Shown here: positions 16,936 to 24,990 of the stretch, piece after piece
Layout: every line of letters begins with the position of its first letter
Numbering within the stretch: position 1 is the stretch's first letter
DNA from: Neobacillus niacini
GTDB taxonomy: Bacteria; Bacillota; Bacilli; Bacillales; Cytobacillaceae
Length of the DNA: 64,000 nucleotides
NCBI RefSeq assembly: GCF_030817595.1
Contig: NZ_JAUSZN010000001.1
Location: 5,516,001-5,580,000 of the forward strand
Direction: 5' to 3'
Position numbers and translations under genes: made by a program
The notes under the pieces: model-generated
Databases searched by the model: none
Seen by the model: the letters and a program-made list of their open reading frames with translations, nothing else
What the model was told of the DNA's origin: nothing

Positions 16936-18135
16936 ATGGATAAAAACTTTAGGCTTGAATTAACCGATTTTCCAAAAGAGTTAATTTTGTTGCTTGAAAT
17001 CATGAAGCTAGAGGATAATGATAGACTTCAAACTTTAAAGACTGGAAATTTAGAAGATTTTAACTGGGACATTTTCCTTCAGCAAGTAAAACACCATCGG
17101 GTTTATCCTACTATTTATTTGAAATTGAGAAAATTAAATCTTGATTGGATTCCTACTTATGTAATAAATGAGTTATCGTTATTATACAAAAATAACACCA
17201 TTAAGATGTTGTATCTGAGTGGGGAAATGGAGAGGATTAGTAAATTATTGACAGAGAACAAGATTGAAACACTTTTTTTAAAGGGCCCAATACTGGCTAC
17301 AGCATTATATGGGGATTTATCACATCGTACTTGTTCTGATTTGGATATACTTATACCAATGAGTAAATTAGAAGAAGCAGAGAAACTTCTTCTAGAGAAC
17401 GGGTATATCAAAGATGATTATATTGTTTCTGTTCTGAATGATTGGAAATGGAGACATCACCATATAACTTTTTACCATCCTGAGAAGAAAATTAAATTAG
17501 AAATTCATTGGAGGTTGAATCCAGGTCCATCTAAAGAGCCGAAATTTGCTGCCTTATGGAAGAGGAAGAGGTTAAGTTCTCTTTCTAATAGTTATCCCAT
17601 CTACTATTTAGGGAATGAAGATCTGTTTGTATTTCTTGTTTCGCATGGTGCGAGACATGGCTGGTCAAGACTCCGCTGGTTAATAGATATAGTTGAATTA
17701 TCAAAACAAGACTTAAATATAAGAGAAATTATTAATCTATTAAAGAAATATCAATCCCGCCATTTAGGTGGTCAAGCAATCATATTAACCTCTGAACTCT
17801 TTAATATTAACGTAAAGAATGAATTGCTTGAATTAATAGATGGAACACGTTCAGAACAACTAGCAACAGAAGCTTTGTTTTATATTAGACAAATGATTAA
17901 TCTTCATACCTACCCTCTTCCGTTAGAAGTCGATGAATATCATAAAAAACACTTATTCTCACTTATGTCCAATAGACAAAAGTTTTTTTATATTTTAAGT
18001 TTCCTTTACCCCTTTGCAATCGATATGGAAACTTTACCGTTACCAAAGATTCTACACTTTTTATATTTCCCATTACGTCCAATATTGTTACTTTGGAGGA
18101 AAACAAGGAAAGGTGTAATAGCCAGGAGGGTATGA
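16936..18135 (+). CDS. Nucleotidyltransferase-family protein of the lasso cluster
   Basis: A 399-aa protein of the putative nucleotidyltransferase family seen in lasso clusters of bacilli. LFLKGPILATALYG and RTCSDLDILIP contain the DxD metal-binding pair of the NTase fold (about residues 130-142). HITFYHPEKKIKLEIHWRLN follows, and the C-terminal half is helical. The substrate is unknown; a role in modifying the peptide or its phosphate is possible. ATG 16936 is chosen because GAAGGGA precedes it and it sits 1 nt after the B2 stop; the frame is open upstream but would overlap B2. A paralogue lies at 55737-56819 in the second cluster. Confidence 0.85.
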   Translation: MDKNFRLELTDFPKELILLLEIMKLEDNDRLQTLKTGNLEDFNWDIFLQQVKHHRVYPTIYLKLRKLNLDWIPTYVINELSLLYKNNTIKMLYLSGEMERISKLLTENKIETLFLKGPILATALYGDLSHRTCSDLDILIPMSKLEEAEKLLLENGYIKDDYIVSVLNDWKWRHHHITFYHPEKKIKLEIHWRLNPGPSKEPKFAALWKRKRLSSLSNSYPIYYLGNEDLFVFLVSHGARHGWSRLRWLIDIVELSKQDLNIREIINLLKKYQSRHLGGQAIILTSELFNINVKNELLELIDGTRSEQLATEALFYIRQMINLHTYPLPLEVDEYHKKHLFSLMSNRQKFFYILSFLYPFAIDMETLPLPKILHFLYFPLRPILLLWRKTRKGVIARRV

Positions 18136-19937
18136 TATTGAATCAAGTCCTTTATTTTATCAAGCGTTTATATTCCTATTCGGGAAGTATACTTTATATA
18201 AATCTCTTAGGGATGGGAATAGTCAGTTTTTTAGAGGGAATCGGATTAATTTTATTAATTCCAATGCTAAGTTATTGTGGATTGGTTGATATACAAGTAG
18301 GAGAAACTAAATTTATTGATATGTTTAGCTTCCTAAAGGATTATCCAAAACAGGTAGTATTATTATTTATCTTAGGATTTTTTATCCTTTTTGTAATAGG
18401 CCAAAATCTATTGCAAAGGAATCTTTCAATTAGAAATGTTAAAATTACTCAAGGTTTTGTACAACAATTAAGATTAGAAATATATGGTTCATTATTAGGA
18501 TCCAATTGGAGTTTTTTCTTAAAGGAAAGAAAGGCAGATCTTATTAATGTAATGACCATGGAATTGGCCCGCGTTGCTGGAGGAGTGAACCATTTATTAA
18601 AATTATTTACTTCACTCATTTTTACTCTCATTCAAATTGGAATTGCTTTTTGGTTATCTTCAAAATTAACTATATTTGTATTATTATCAGGTCTAATACT
18701 TACATTGTTCTCTAAAAAATTTATAAAGCAATCAAGAATAATAGGTTCAAAAACCTCGGAATTAGCACAAGAATATCTAGCAGGAATTACAGACCAACTT
18801 AATGGAATAAAAGATATAAAAAGCAATTCTTTAGAGGAGTCACGGTTAATTTGGCTTAAGTCTCTGACAAATGGGATGATAGAAGAGCAGATGGAATATA
18901 TAAAATTAAAAACTGCTTCCCAAACCTTTTATAAAATTGCTTCGGCAACATTAATTGCCATTCTCATCTTTACATATGTTATGTTGTTTGATGCTAACCA
19001 AGAGCAATTTTTATTAATATTTATTATTTTCTCGCGGTTATGGCCCAGGGTTACTGAAATTCAAGCAAGTTTGGAACAAATTGCAACAACAATACCAGCA
19101 TTTAAATCTTTATTAGAAATGAAATCAAATTGTCAAAAATCTAAAGAAATTATAGGTGAAACAATATACGAGGAAATAGGACCACTACAAATTAAAAAGG
19201 AAATTGAATGTAGGGGTGTGTTTTTTAAATATAATCAATTGGAATCAACCTATACTCTTCAAGATATTAATTTAACGATTCCTATTAATAGTATGACTGC
19301 TATTGTGGGTCCATCAGGGGCGGGAAAAAGTACTTTAATTGATATACTAATGGGACTAAATAGACCTGAAGCAGGAAGTGTTCTAATAGATGGGGATACC
19401 TTAACAAAACAAAATCTTTTGGCATTAAGGTATTCAATTAGTTATGTATCACAGGAGCCATTTTTATTTAATGCAACAATTCGGGATAACCTCCTACTAA
19501 TTAAACCCAATGCAACTGAAGAACAGATAAAAGAGGCACTAGAATTCTCGGCTGCGGCAGAATTTACATCAAGACTTCCGAAGGGGATTGATACCATTGT
19601 AGGTGATAGGGGTATTAAGCTTTCGGGAGGGGAGCGTCAAAGACTTGTAATTGCCAGAGCTATTTTACGTAAACCATCTATTTTGATATTAGATGAAGCA
19701 ACAAGCGCACTTGATACAGAAAATGAGTCGAAAATACAAGAAGCCATTGAAAGGCTTAAAGGTAAGATGACCATTATTGTTATTGCTCACCGATTATCTA
19801 CGATCCGAAATGCTGATAAGGTAATTGTATTAGAACAAGGAAAAATTATTCAACAAGGTCAATTTAACCAGCTAGCAACTGATAAATCAGGAATGTTCAA
19901 CAATCTTCTTAAAAAACAAGTTGAATTGAGTGGATGA
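18132..19937 (+). CDS. Lasso peptide ABC exporter, fused permease-ATPase
   Basis: A protein of about 600 aa. The N-terminal half (about 1-340) has six hydrophobic segments. The C-terminal ATPase has Walker A VGPSGAGKST (about residue 392), signature LSGGERQR (about 497), Walker B ILILDEATSALD and the switch His in IVIAHRLS. It corresponds to LasD/McjD, a homodimeric exporter that also gives self-immunity. ATG 18132 overlaps the previous stop by 4 nt, but the AGGAGG at 18124-18129 is only 2 nt away. TTG 18138, at 8 nt, is an equally good or better start. It is the last gene of the cluster; the eps promoter follows directly and I see no strong terminator between. Confidence 0.94.
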   Translation: MILNQVLYFIKRLYSYSGSILYINLLGMGIVSFLEGIGLILLIPMLSYCGLVDIQVGETKFIDMFSFLKDYPKQVVLLFILGFFILFVIGQNLLQRNLSIRNVKITQGFVQQLRLEIYGSLLGSNWSFFLKERKADLINVMTMELARVAGGVNHLLKLFTSLIFTLIQIGIAFWLSSKLTIFVLLSGLILTLFSKKFIKQSRIIGSKTSELAQEYLAGITDQLNGIKDIKSNSLEESRLIWLKSLTNGMIEEQMEYIKLKTASQTFYKIASATLIAILIFTYVMLFDANQEQFLLIFIIFSRLWPRVTEIQASLEQIATTIPAFKSLLEMKSNCQKSKEIIGETIYEEIGPLQIKKEIECRGVFFKYNQLESTYTLQDINLTIPINSMTAIVGPSGAGKSTLIDILMGLNRPEAGSVLIDGDTLTKQNLLALRYSISYVSQEPFLFNATIRDNLLLIKPNATEEQIKEALEFSAAAEFTSRLPKGIDTIVGDRGIKLSGGERQRLVIARAILRKPSILILDEATSALDTENESKIQEAIERLKGKMTIIVIAHRLSTIRNADKVIVLEQGKIIQQGQFNQLATDKSGMFNNLLKKQVELSG

Positions 19938-19979
19938 TAACAATCTAATAAAAAACAGGTATTATTTTTAAGTATATCA

Positions 19980-20008
19980 TTGACATGTTTCTTATAAAGA
20001 ACTAATAT
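19980..20008 (+). promoter_or_regulatory. eps promoter with SinR-type operator filling the spacer
   Basis: TTGACA (19980-19985), a 17-bp spacer and TAATAT (20003-20008) form a strong sigma-A promoter. The palindrome GTTTCTTATAAAGAAC (19987-20002) occupies the spacer almost exactly, so a bound dimer would exclude RNA polymerase. The right half is a perfect AAAGAAC. Confidence 0.82.
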
Positions 20009-20100
20009 TGTGTATAAATAGGTTAGTATTTACATTTTTAAATGTAATATCAAAGAAAACATCTGATGTTTACGGAAAAGTTGTTTTTTTTTATCAATTC

Positions 20101-20116
20101 GTTCTTTATCTAGAAC
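20101..20116 (+). promoter_or_regulatory. Second SinR-type operator in the eps leader
   Basis: GTTCTTTATCTAGAAC is a perfect GTTCT-N6-AGAAC palindrome about 85-100 nt downstream of the expected eps transcription start and 50 nt before the first gene. It may allow looping to, or cooperative binding with, the promoter site. Confidence 0.75.
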
Positions 20117-20165
20117 AAAAAACTTAATACAATATTAGTCTCCTATATAAGAAAAGGTGGTTTCT

Positions 20166-20900
20166 ATGAAAAACGTAAATCAAATACAAGGACAAGAAAA
20201 TCACAGAGTAAAGGACATAAATTTAAAGGAATTATTTCTTGTTATTAAAAGGCGCTTTTGGGTCATTGTGATGATCGCTATAATTGCTAGTATCATAGGC
20301 GCATACCTTAATAACCTTTCAACAACTCCATTATATCAAACTTCATCAAGAATTATTATAGGTACAGATGCGGAATCCCAAAAAACGTTACAGGTTATTA
20401 TTAAAGACTCTGCAATCTTAGACAAAGTGATTGAAGAACTGAATCTTGATAAGTCAGCTGAAGAATTGGCTGGACAAATATCAGTTGCCAGTATCGATGG
20501 CTCCCAGGTCGTAAGTATCAGTGTAATTGATAGAGACCCTATCCTAGCAGCTAGCATTGCAGATAAAACTGCACAAGTTTTTAAGGATGAGGTTCCAAAC
20601 ATAGTTGGAGAGGACTATATAAGGTTATTATCCAATGCTAAAGTGAATACTTCCCCAATAAATCAGGAAAATAATAATAAGCTGTATTTAGCTATAATTG
20701 CCGGTATTATTGTGGGTATTGGATTTGCGTTTCTTATTGAATCTTTGGATGATAGGATACGATCTGAGAAAGAGATTGAAGCATTATTTGGAGTCCAAGT
20801 TTTAGGAAAAATTTCAAAAATGAACAATAGGAATATTAAGAAGAAAAAAAGTGGTCGATTGGAAATAGAACTAAGGGGTGAGACAATTGGTTATAAATAA
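20166..20900 (+). CDS. epsA: Polysaccharide co-polymerase / kinase activator (EpsA, Wzz type)
   Basis: A 244-aa membrane protein. One TM segment lies near residues 34-53 (RFWVIVMIAIIASIIGAYL) and a second near 175-195 (LYLAIIAGIIVGIGFAFLIE), with an extracellular domain between, the Wzz layout. After TM2, ESLDDRIRSEKEIEALFG is the usual cytoplasmic tail that contacts the tyrosine kinase. B. subtilis EpsA is a similar-sized activator of EpsB. ATG 20166 has AAGGTGG at 20153-20159. It opens the exopolysaccharide operon under SinR-type operators, and its last 14 nt overlap the kinase gene. Confidence 0.9.
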   Translation: MKNVNQIQGQENHRVKDINLKELFLVIKRRFWVIVMIAIIASIIGAYLNNLSTTPLYQTSSRIIIGTDAESQKTLQVIIKDSAILDKVIEELNLDKSAEELAGQISVASIDGSQVVSISVIDRDPILAASIADKTAQVFKDEVPNIVGEDYIRLLSNAKVNTSPINQENNNKLYLAIIAGIIVGIGFAFLIESLDDRIRSEKEIEALFGVQVLGKISKMNNRNIKKKKSGRLEIELRGETIGYK

Positions 20901-21543
20901 AAAAAAGAAACAGACTGCTTCTAAGAAAAGAACGTTAATAACCTCTTCTTATCCAGATTCTATTATTTCAGAACAATTCCGGATGATTCAGACAAATATT
21001 AAATTTTCTGTGGCAGGAGAGAATAGTAAAATCTTCCTAATAACCTCACCAGGTGATGGGGAAGGTAAATCAACCACAGCATCTAACCTAGCTATAACGA
21101 TTGCACAGCAGAAGGAAAAGGTGCTTTTAATTGATGCAAATTTAAGAAAGCCTTCATTACATACATTTTTTAGAACATCAAACACTAATGGTCTGACAGA
21201 TATTTTAAATGGAAGAATTTCATTCTACGATGCGATTATCCATACGGAAATTGGTAGATTAGATATAGTCCCTAGCGGCACAGTTGCTAATAATCCGGTT
21301 GAATTATTAAGCTCACCAATGATGCGCGATCTTCTGATTTCAGCTTTAAGATCATATGATGTAGTTTTAATTGACTCTAACTCTATCTTGGACGTTACAG
21401 ATACAAAGCTTTTAGCAAAGCAATGTGATGGGGTAGTATTGGTCATTCAAAACGGTAAAACCAAATTTGAAAAAGCTGCTGAAGCTAAAAAGGTGTTGGA
21501 ATTTGCAAAGGTAAAACTGGTTGGAGTTGTAATGAACAAATAG
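20887..21543 (+). CDS. epsB: CpsD/CapB-family tyrosine kinase homologue (EpsB), degenerate
   Basis: A 218-aa P-loop protein of the bacterial tyrosine kinase family. Walker A SPGDGEGKSTTASNLA is intact. Walker A' reads LLIDANLRKP where the family has DxDxR, so the second Asp is Asn. Walker B reads VVLIDSNS where DTP or DSP is usual. The protein stops at VGVVMNK, with no tyrosine-rich tail. Kinase activity is therefore doubtful, and it may act as an ATP-binding partner of EpsA only. TTG 20887 is chosen because AAGGGG lies 9 nt upstream; an in-frame GTG at 20878 would have no spacing. The gene overlaps epsA. Confidence 0.88.
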   Translation: MVINKKKKQTASKKRTLITSSYPDSIISEQFRMIQTNIKFSVAGENSKIFLITSPGDGEGKSTTASNLAITIAQQKEKVLLIDANLRKPSLHTFFRTSNTNGLTDILNGRISFYDAIIHTEIGRLDIVPSGTVANNPVELLSSPMMRDLLISALRSYDVVLIDSNSILDVTDTKLLAKQCDGVVLVIQNGKTKFEKAAEAKKVLEFAKVKLVGVVMNK

Positions 21544-21573
21544 CAATAATTCTTTAATTTTTTTTAGATCACT

Positions 21574-21589
21574 GTTCTTTATTAAGAAT
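21574..21589 (+). promoter_or_regulatory. SinR-type operator inside the eps operon
   Basis: GTTCTTTATTAAGAAT matches GTTCT-N6-AGAAC with one change in the last base. It lies 30 nt after the epsB stop and just before the EAR-like RNA. No convincing -35/-10 pair was found beside it, so it may act as a roadblock or be an evolutionary remnant. Confidence 0.55.
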
Positions 21590-21613
21590 GATTTGAGAGT
21601 AATAACGAAATTT

Positions 21614-21726
21614 TAGGTGATGTCTCCTTTCCTTTATCCAACGGAGGCACTCGATCATGCTGTGGGTCATTTGACCTTAGACGCTAGTCGTCAATAGTGT
21701 GGTGTGAGGATGGGTTAAATGCCCAA
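21614..21726 (+). ncRNA. EAR-like leader RNA between epsB and epsC (candidate)
   Basis: A GC-richer, structured stretch in the gap between the second and third eps genes. GTCTCC (21622-21627) can pair with GGAGGC (21643-21648), GGTCATTTGACC forms a 12-nt hairpin (21665-21676), and GGGTTAAATGCCC closes the 3' end. The EAR element of B. subtilis, a processive antitermination RNA, sits at exactly this point of the eps operon. The assignment rests on position and folding potential, not on an alignment. Confidence 0.55.
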
Positions 21727-21729
21727 CTA

Positions 21730-21789
21730 TTTAAAAAATTTTTAATGATGTGGTCTACAGAAAGAGCATATGATTAAAAATTTTTTAAA
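21730..21789 (+). repeat. 17-bp perfect inverted repeat before a small ORF
   Basis: TTTAAAAAATTTTTAAT (21730-21746) and its exact complement (21773-21789) flank a 26-nt spacer. The hairpin is AT-only and ends just before the ribosome site of the 46-aa gene. Confidence 0.75.
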
Positions 21790-21803
21790 AAGGAAGTGGT
21801 ATT

Positions 21804-21944
21804 TTGAAAAACTTCGACCAATATCCAAAATCTGTTAAAAAGGCAGTCAGATATATTAAACAAGATGCACCAATAAATGAGTTAATGGAAATTAAGAAAC
21901 TTATTGAGAACGCAATCAGGATAAGGTATCAATCCACTAAGTAA
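21804..21944 (+). CDS. Small eps-operon protein, 46 aa, unknown function
   Basis: Starts at TTG 21804 behind AAAAAGGAAGTGG and ends at TAA 21944, 40 nt before epsC. The product is basic and helical: DQYPKSVKKAVRYIKQD, then EIKKLIENAIRIR. I do not recognise the family. A good ribosome site, colinear placement and the helix-forming sequence support a real gene. It could be an RNA- or protein-binding adaptor; nothing in the sequence decides. A second small gene of similar size lies at 31661-31798. Confidence 0.6.
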   Translation: MKNFDQYPKSVKKAVRYIKQDAPINELMEIKKLIENAIRIRYQSTK

Positions 21945-21984
21945 CTATATTTCATAAATCAATCTCTTATATAAGGAGGAAAGT

Positions 21985-23811
21985 ATGACCTATCGACAAA
22001 GATTATCTCTATTTATATTTATCGACTCATGTATTGTCATATCAGCAATTTTCTTCAGTCGTTTTTTAGTAGATGGTACAATTCATGTTTTCACTTTTCC
22101 TGTTGTACTAAGTGCTATTGTTATTTTGCTGAGTCATCATTTTCTTTCGTTTCATTTTCATCTATATAAAAAAGCATGGGAGTATGCAAGCATTGGTGAG
22201 CTAATTAGTATATTAAAGGCAGTCACAATATCTATTTTTATTGCAGCGGTTGTACAGCAAATCATTGTTCAAAGTATTCAATTTCGATTGCTTACCATAA
22301 CATGGCTACTTAATATGTCTTTTATCGGTGGTTCTAGATTTTGTTGGAGAATGTTTAGAGATTCGTACCTTAATAAAGTTGAATATAAACAGAGAACCTT
22401 GATTGTTGGAGCTGGATCTGCTGGGATGATGGTAGCAAGGCAGCTAAATAAAGCGAATGAAGCAAACCTATTACCAGTGGCGTTTATAGATGATGATTAT
22501 AAAAAACATAGGCTTGATATTCTGGGATTACCTGTTATTGGTGGAATAGATAAGATTGAGGCAACCGTAAGGGAATTAGGGATTAATAATATCGTTATTG
22601 CAATACCATCCCTTGGTAAAAAGGATTTAAATAAGATATTCCTTGAGTGTGCCAAAACAAAAGCTAAAACACAAATTCTTCCAATGTTAGAAGACTTGGT
22701 AACTGGGAAAGTATCTGTAAAACAGTTTCGTGATGTACAGGTAGAAGATTTACTAGGTAGAGAGCCGGTAGAATTAGATATTAATAGTATTTCAGAAAAT
22801 ATAACCGGAAAAGTGGTATTAGTAACGGGAGCAGGTGGATCGATTGGTTCCGAAATTTGCCGTCAAGTTTCAAAATTTGATCCTAAACAGTTAGTATTGC
22901 TTGGACACGGGGAAAATAGCATCTATTTAATTGAGATGGAATTAAAAGAGACATTTAAAAATAAAAGTACTGAATTTATTCCAGTAATTGCTGACTTACA
23001 AGATGAAAGAAAGATGATGCAGGTTATGAGTACATATCAACCAGATACTGTTTATCATGCGGGTGCTCATAAACATGTTCCACTCATGGAAGCTAATCCT
23101 GAAGAAGCCGTGAAAAATAACTTAATAGGTACACTGAATGCAGCCAAGGCAGCAAGTTGGAATGGAGTTAACACTTTCGTAATGGTCTCGACGGATAAAG
23201 CGGTTAATCCTACAAGTGTTATGGGTGCAACAAAGAGACTTGCAGAAATGATGATTCAGTACATGGACAGTGAGAGTAATACGAAATTTGTTGCCGTTCG
23301 TTTCGGAAATGTACTAGGAAGCAGAGGAAGTGTAATTCCCTTATTCAAAAGACAAATTGAAAAAGGTGGACCGGTTACGGTTACCCATCCTGATATGGTT
23401 CGTTATTTTATGACGATTCCAGAAGCAGCGAGATTAGTCCTTCAAGCCGGGGCGCTGGCAAAAGGTGGAGAGATTTTTGTATTAGATATGGGGGAGCCAG
23501 TCAAGATAGTTGACTTAGCAAGAAACCTTATAAAACTATCGGGTAATTCTATTGAAGAAATAGGAATTGAATTTTCAGGAGTTAGACCTGGAGAAAAGCT
23601 TTTTGAGGAACTATTAAAAGCGGAAGAAGTTCATGAACAGCAAATCTATCCGAAGATATATATTGGTAGAAAATCTGAGATTTACTTAAAAGAAATAGAA
23701 GATCTTCTCTCAACATTCCCAAATTTAGATAAAGGAGAAATAAGGGAGAAGCTTTTAAACCTTGCTAATAATAAAGTAGGACCACAAACCAAATTAACTG
23801 TAACTGTATAA
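21985..23811 (+). CDS. epsC: UDP-GlcNAc 4,6-dehydratase, membrane type (EpsC)
   Basis: A 608-aa protein of the CapD/PglF/EpsC family. The N-terminus has about four TM segments (residues 10-115), then a first Rossmann fold (TLIVGAGSAGMMVARQL, about 139). The catalytic SDR domain follows: VVLVTGAGGSIGSEICRQ (about 278), VSTDKAVNPTSVMGATKR with Met where classical SDRs have Tyr, and the retained Lys. The Met variant is normal for 4,6-dehydratases of this group. It makes UDP-4-keto-6-deoxy sugar from UDP-GlcNAc, the substrate of the EpsN aminotransferase. In B. subtilis EpsC, EpsN and EpsM together make a bacillosamine-type sugar; all three homologues are present here. The ribosome site is AAGGAGGAAAG. 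Confidence 0.95.
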   Translation: MTYRQRLSLFIFIDSCIVISAIFFSRFLVDGTIHVFTFPVVLSAIVILLSHHFLSFHFHLYKKAWEYASIGELISILKAVTISIFIAAVVQQIIVQSIQFRLLTITWLLNMSFIGGSRFCWRMFRDSYLNKVEYKQRTLIVGAGSAGMMVARQLNKANEANLLPVAFIDDDYKKHRLDILGLPVIGGIDKIEATVRELGINNIVIAIPSLGKKDLNKIFLECAKTKAKTQILPMLEDLVTGKVSVKQFRDVQVEDLLGREPVELDINSISENITGKVVLVTGAGGSIGSEICRQVSKFDPKQLVLLGHGENSIYLIEMELKETFKNKSTEFIPVIADLQDERKMMQVMSTYQPDTVYHAGAHKHVPLMEANPEEAVKNNLIGTLNAAKAASWNGVNTFVMVSTDKAVNPTSVMGATKRLAEMMIQYMDSESNTKFVAVRFGNVLGSRGSVIPLFKRQIEKGGPVTVTHPDMVRYFMTIPEAARLVLQAGALAKGGEIFVLDMGEPVKIVDLARNLIKLSGNSIEEIGIEFSGVRPGEKLFEELLKAEEVHEQQIYPKIYIGRKSEIYLKEIEDLLSTFPNLDKGEIREKLLNLANNKVGPQTKLTVTV

Positions 23812-23838
23812 ATAGATTTAATAAAAGGATGGATAGAA

Positions 23839-24990
23839 ATGCAAAAGAAAGTGCTGTTCTGTGCAACAGTAGATTATCATTTTAAGGCTTTTCATTTGCC
23901 CTATTTAAAATGGTTTAAGGAACAAGGTTGGGAAGTTCATGTTGCGGCATGCGGTGATATGGAACTTCCTTATGTAGACCAAAAATATAATATCCCGATT
24001 CAAAGGTCCCCATTTAACAAAAGGAATATATTGGCTTACAAGGAACTAAAGGCAATAATAGACAAGAATCAGTATAAAATTATCCACTGTCATACCCCAA
24101 TGGGAGGAGTTCTTACTCGGTTAGCTGCAAGGAAGGCGAGAAAAAGTGGAACAAATGTGCTATATACAGCTCATGGATTCCATTTTTGTAAAGGATCCCC
24201 GTATAGTAACTGGATTCTTTATTATCCAATTGAAAGAGTACTTTCAAAGTTTACCGATTGTCTTCTTACAATTAATGAAGAAGATTTTAACCTTGCGAAA
24301 AAGCATAAATTTAAAGCAAATGATATTGAACATATACACGGTGTTGGGGTGAATACAGACTTTTACAAACCAGTTGATGTAAAATATAAATCTAATTTAA
24401 GAAAAGAATATGGGTATTTTACCCATGATTTTATAATGTTTTATGCTGCAGAATTTAATAAGAATAAAAATCAAAACTTGCTGATTGAAACATTAGCCCT
24501 ATTAAAAGATAAAGTTCCAAATGCAAAGCTATTACTTGCTGGGGAGGGACCTTTACTACAGCAATGTCAGGAACTTTCCATTAAGTTAGGCCTCGAAGGG
24601 ATGGTTGAATTCCTCGGTTATAGGAATGATATTGATATATTACTAAAAATGAGTGATATTGCAGTTGCTTCTAGTCTAAGAGAGGGACTTCCTGTTAACA
24701 TTATGGAAGCTATGGCTTGTGGTTTACCGGTTATAGCTAATGATAATAGAGGACATCGGGAGCTAATTGAAAATAACAAAAATGGTTGGTTAATAAACAA
24801 TAATCCAGAGGATTTTTCTAATAAGATTAAAATTCTTGCTAGCAATATTGATATAATAACTAAATTTGGATTAGAAGGACGGACAATTATTCTGAATAGA
24901 TTTTCTATCCATAAGGTACTGGAAGAAAAAAGATATATTTATAGAAAATATACAGGGGATATGGAGGATGTAATGTGGGCAATCCATTAA
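23839..24990 (+). CDS. epsD: Glycosyltransferase family 4 (EpsD-like)
   Basis: A 383-aa GT-B glycosyltransferase. The N-terminal domain starts KVLFCATVDYHFKAFHLPYLK, close in style to EpsD, and has VLTRLAARKARKSGTNVLYTA. The C-terminal nucleotide-sugar domain has LLAGEGPLL and EGLPVNIMEAMACGLPV with the E-x7-E motif. It sits directly after epsC, where epsD is in B. subtilis. It acts at the inner membrane face, adding a sugar to the lipid-linked repeat unit; donor and acceptor are unknown. The 3' end overlaps the next gene by 16 nt. Confidence 0.88.
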   Translation: MQKKVLFCATVDYHFKAFHLPYLKWFKEQGWEVHVAACGDMELPYVDQKYNIPIQRSPFNKRNILAYKELKAIIDKNQYKIIHCHTPMGGVLTRLAARKARKSGTNVLYTAHGFHFCKGSPYSNWILYYPIERVLSKFTDCLLTINEEDFNLAKKHKFKANDIEHIHGVGVNTDFYKPVDVKYKSNLRKEYGYFTHDFIMFYAAEFNKNKNQNLLIETLALLKDKVPNAKLLLAGEGPLLQQCQELSIKLGLEGMVEFLGYRNDIDILLKMSDIAVASSLREGLPVNIMEAMACGLPVIANDNRGHRELIENNKNGWLINNNPEDFSNKIKILASNIDIITKFGLEGRTIILNRFSIHKVLEEKRYIYRKYTGDMEDVMWAIH

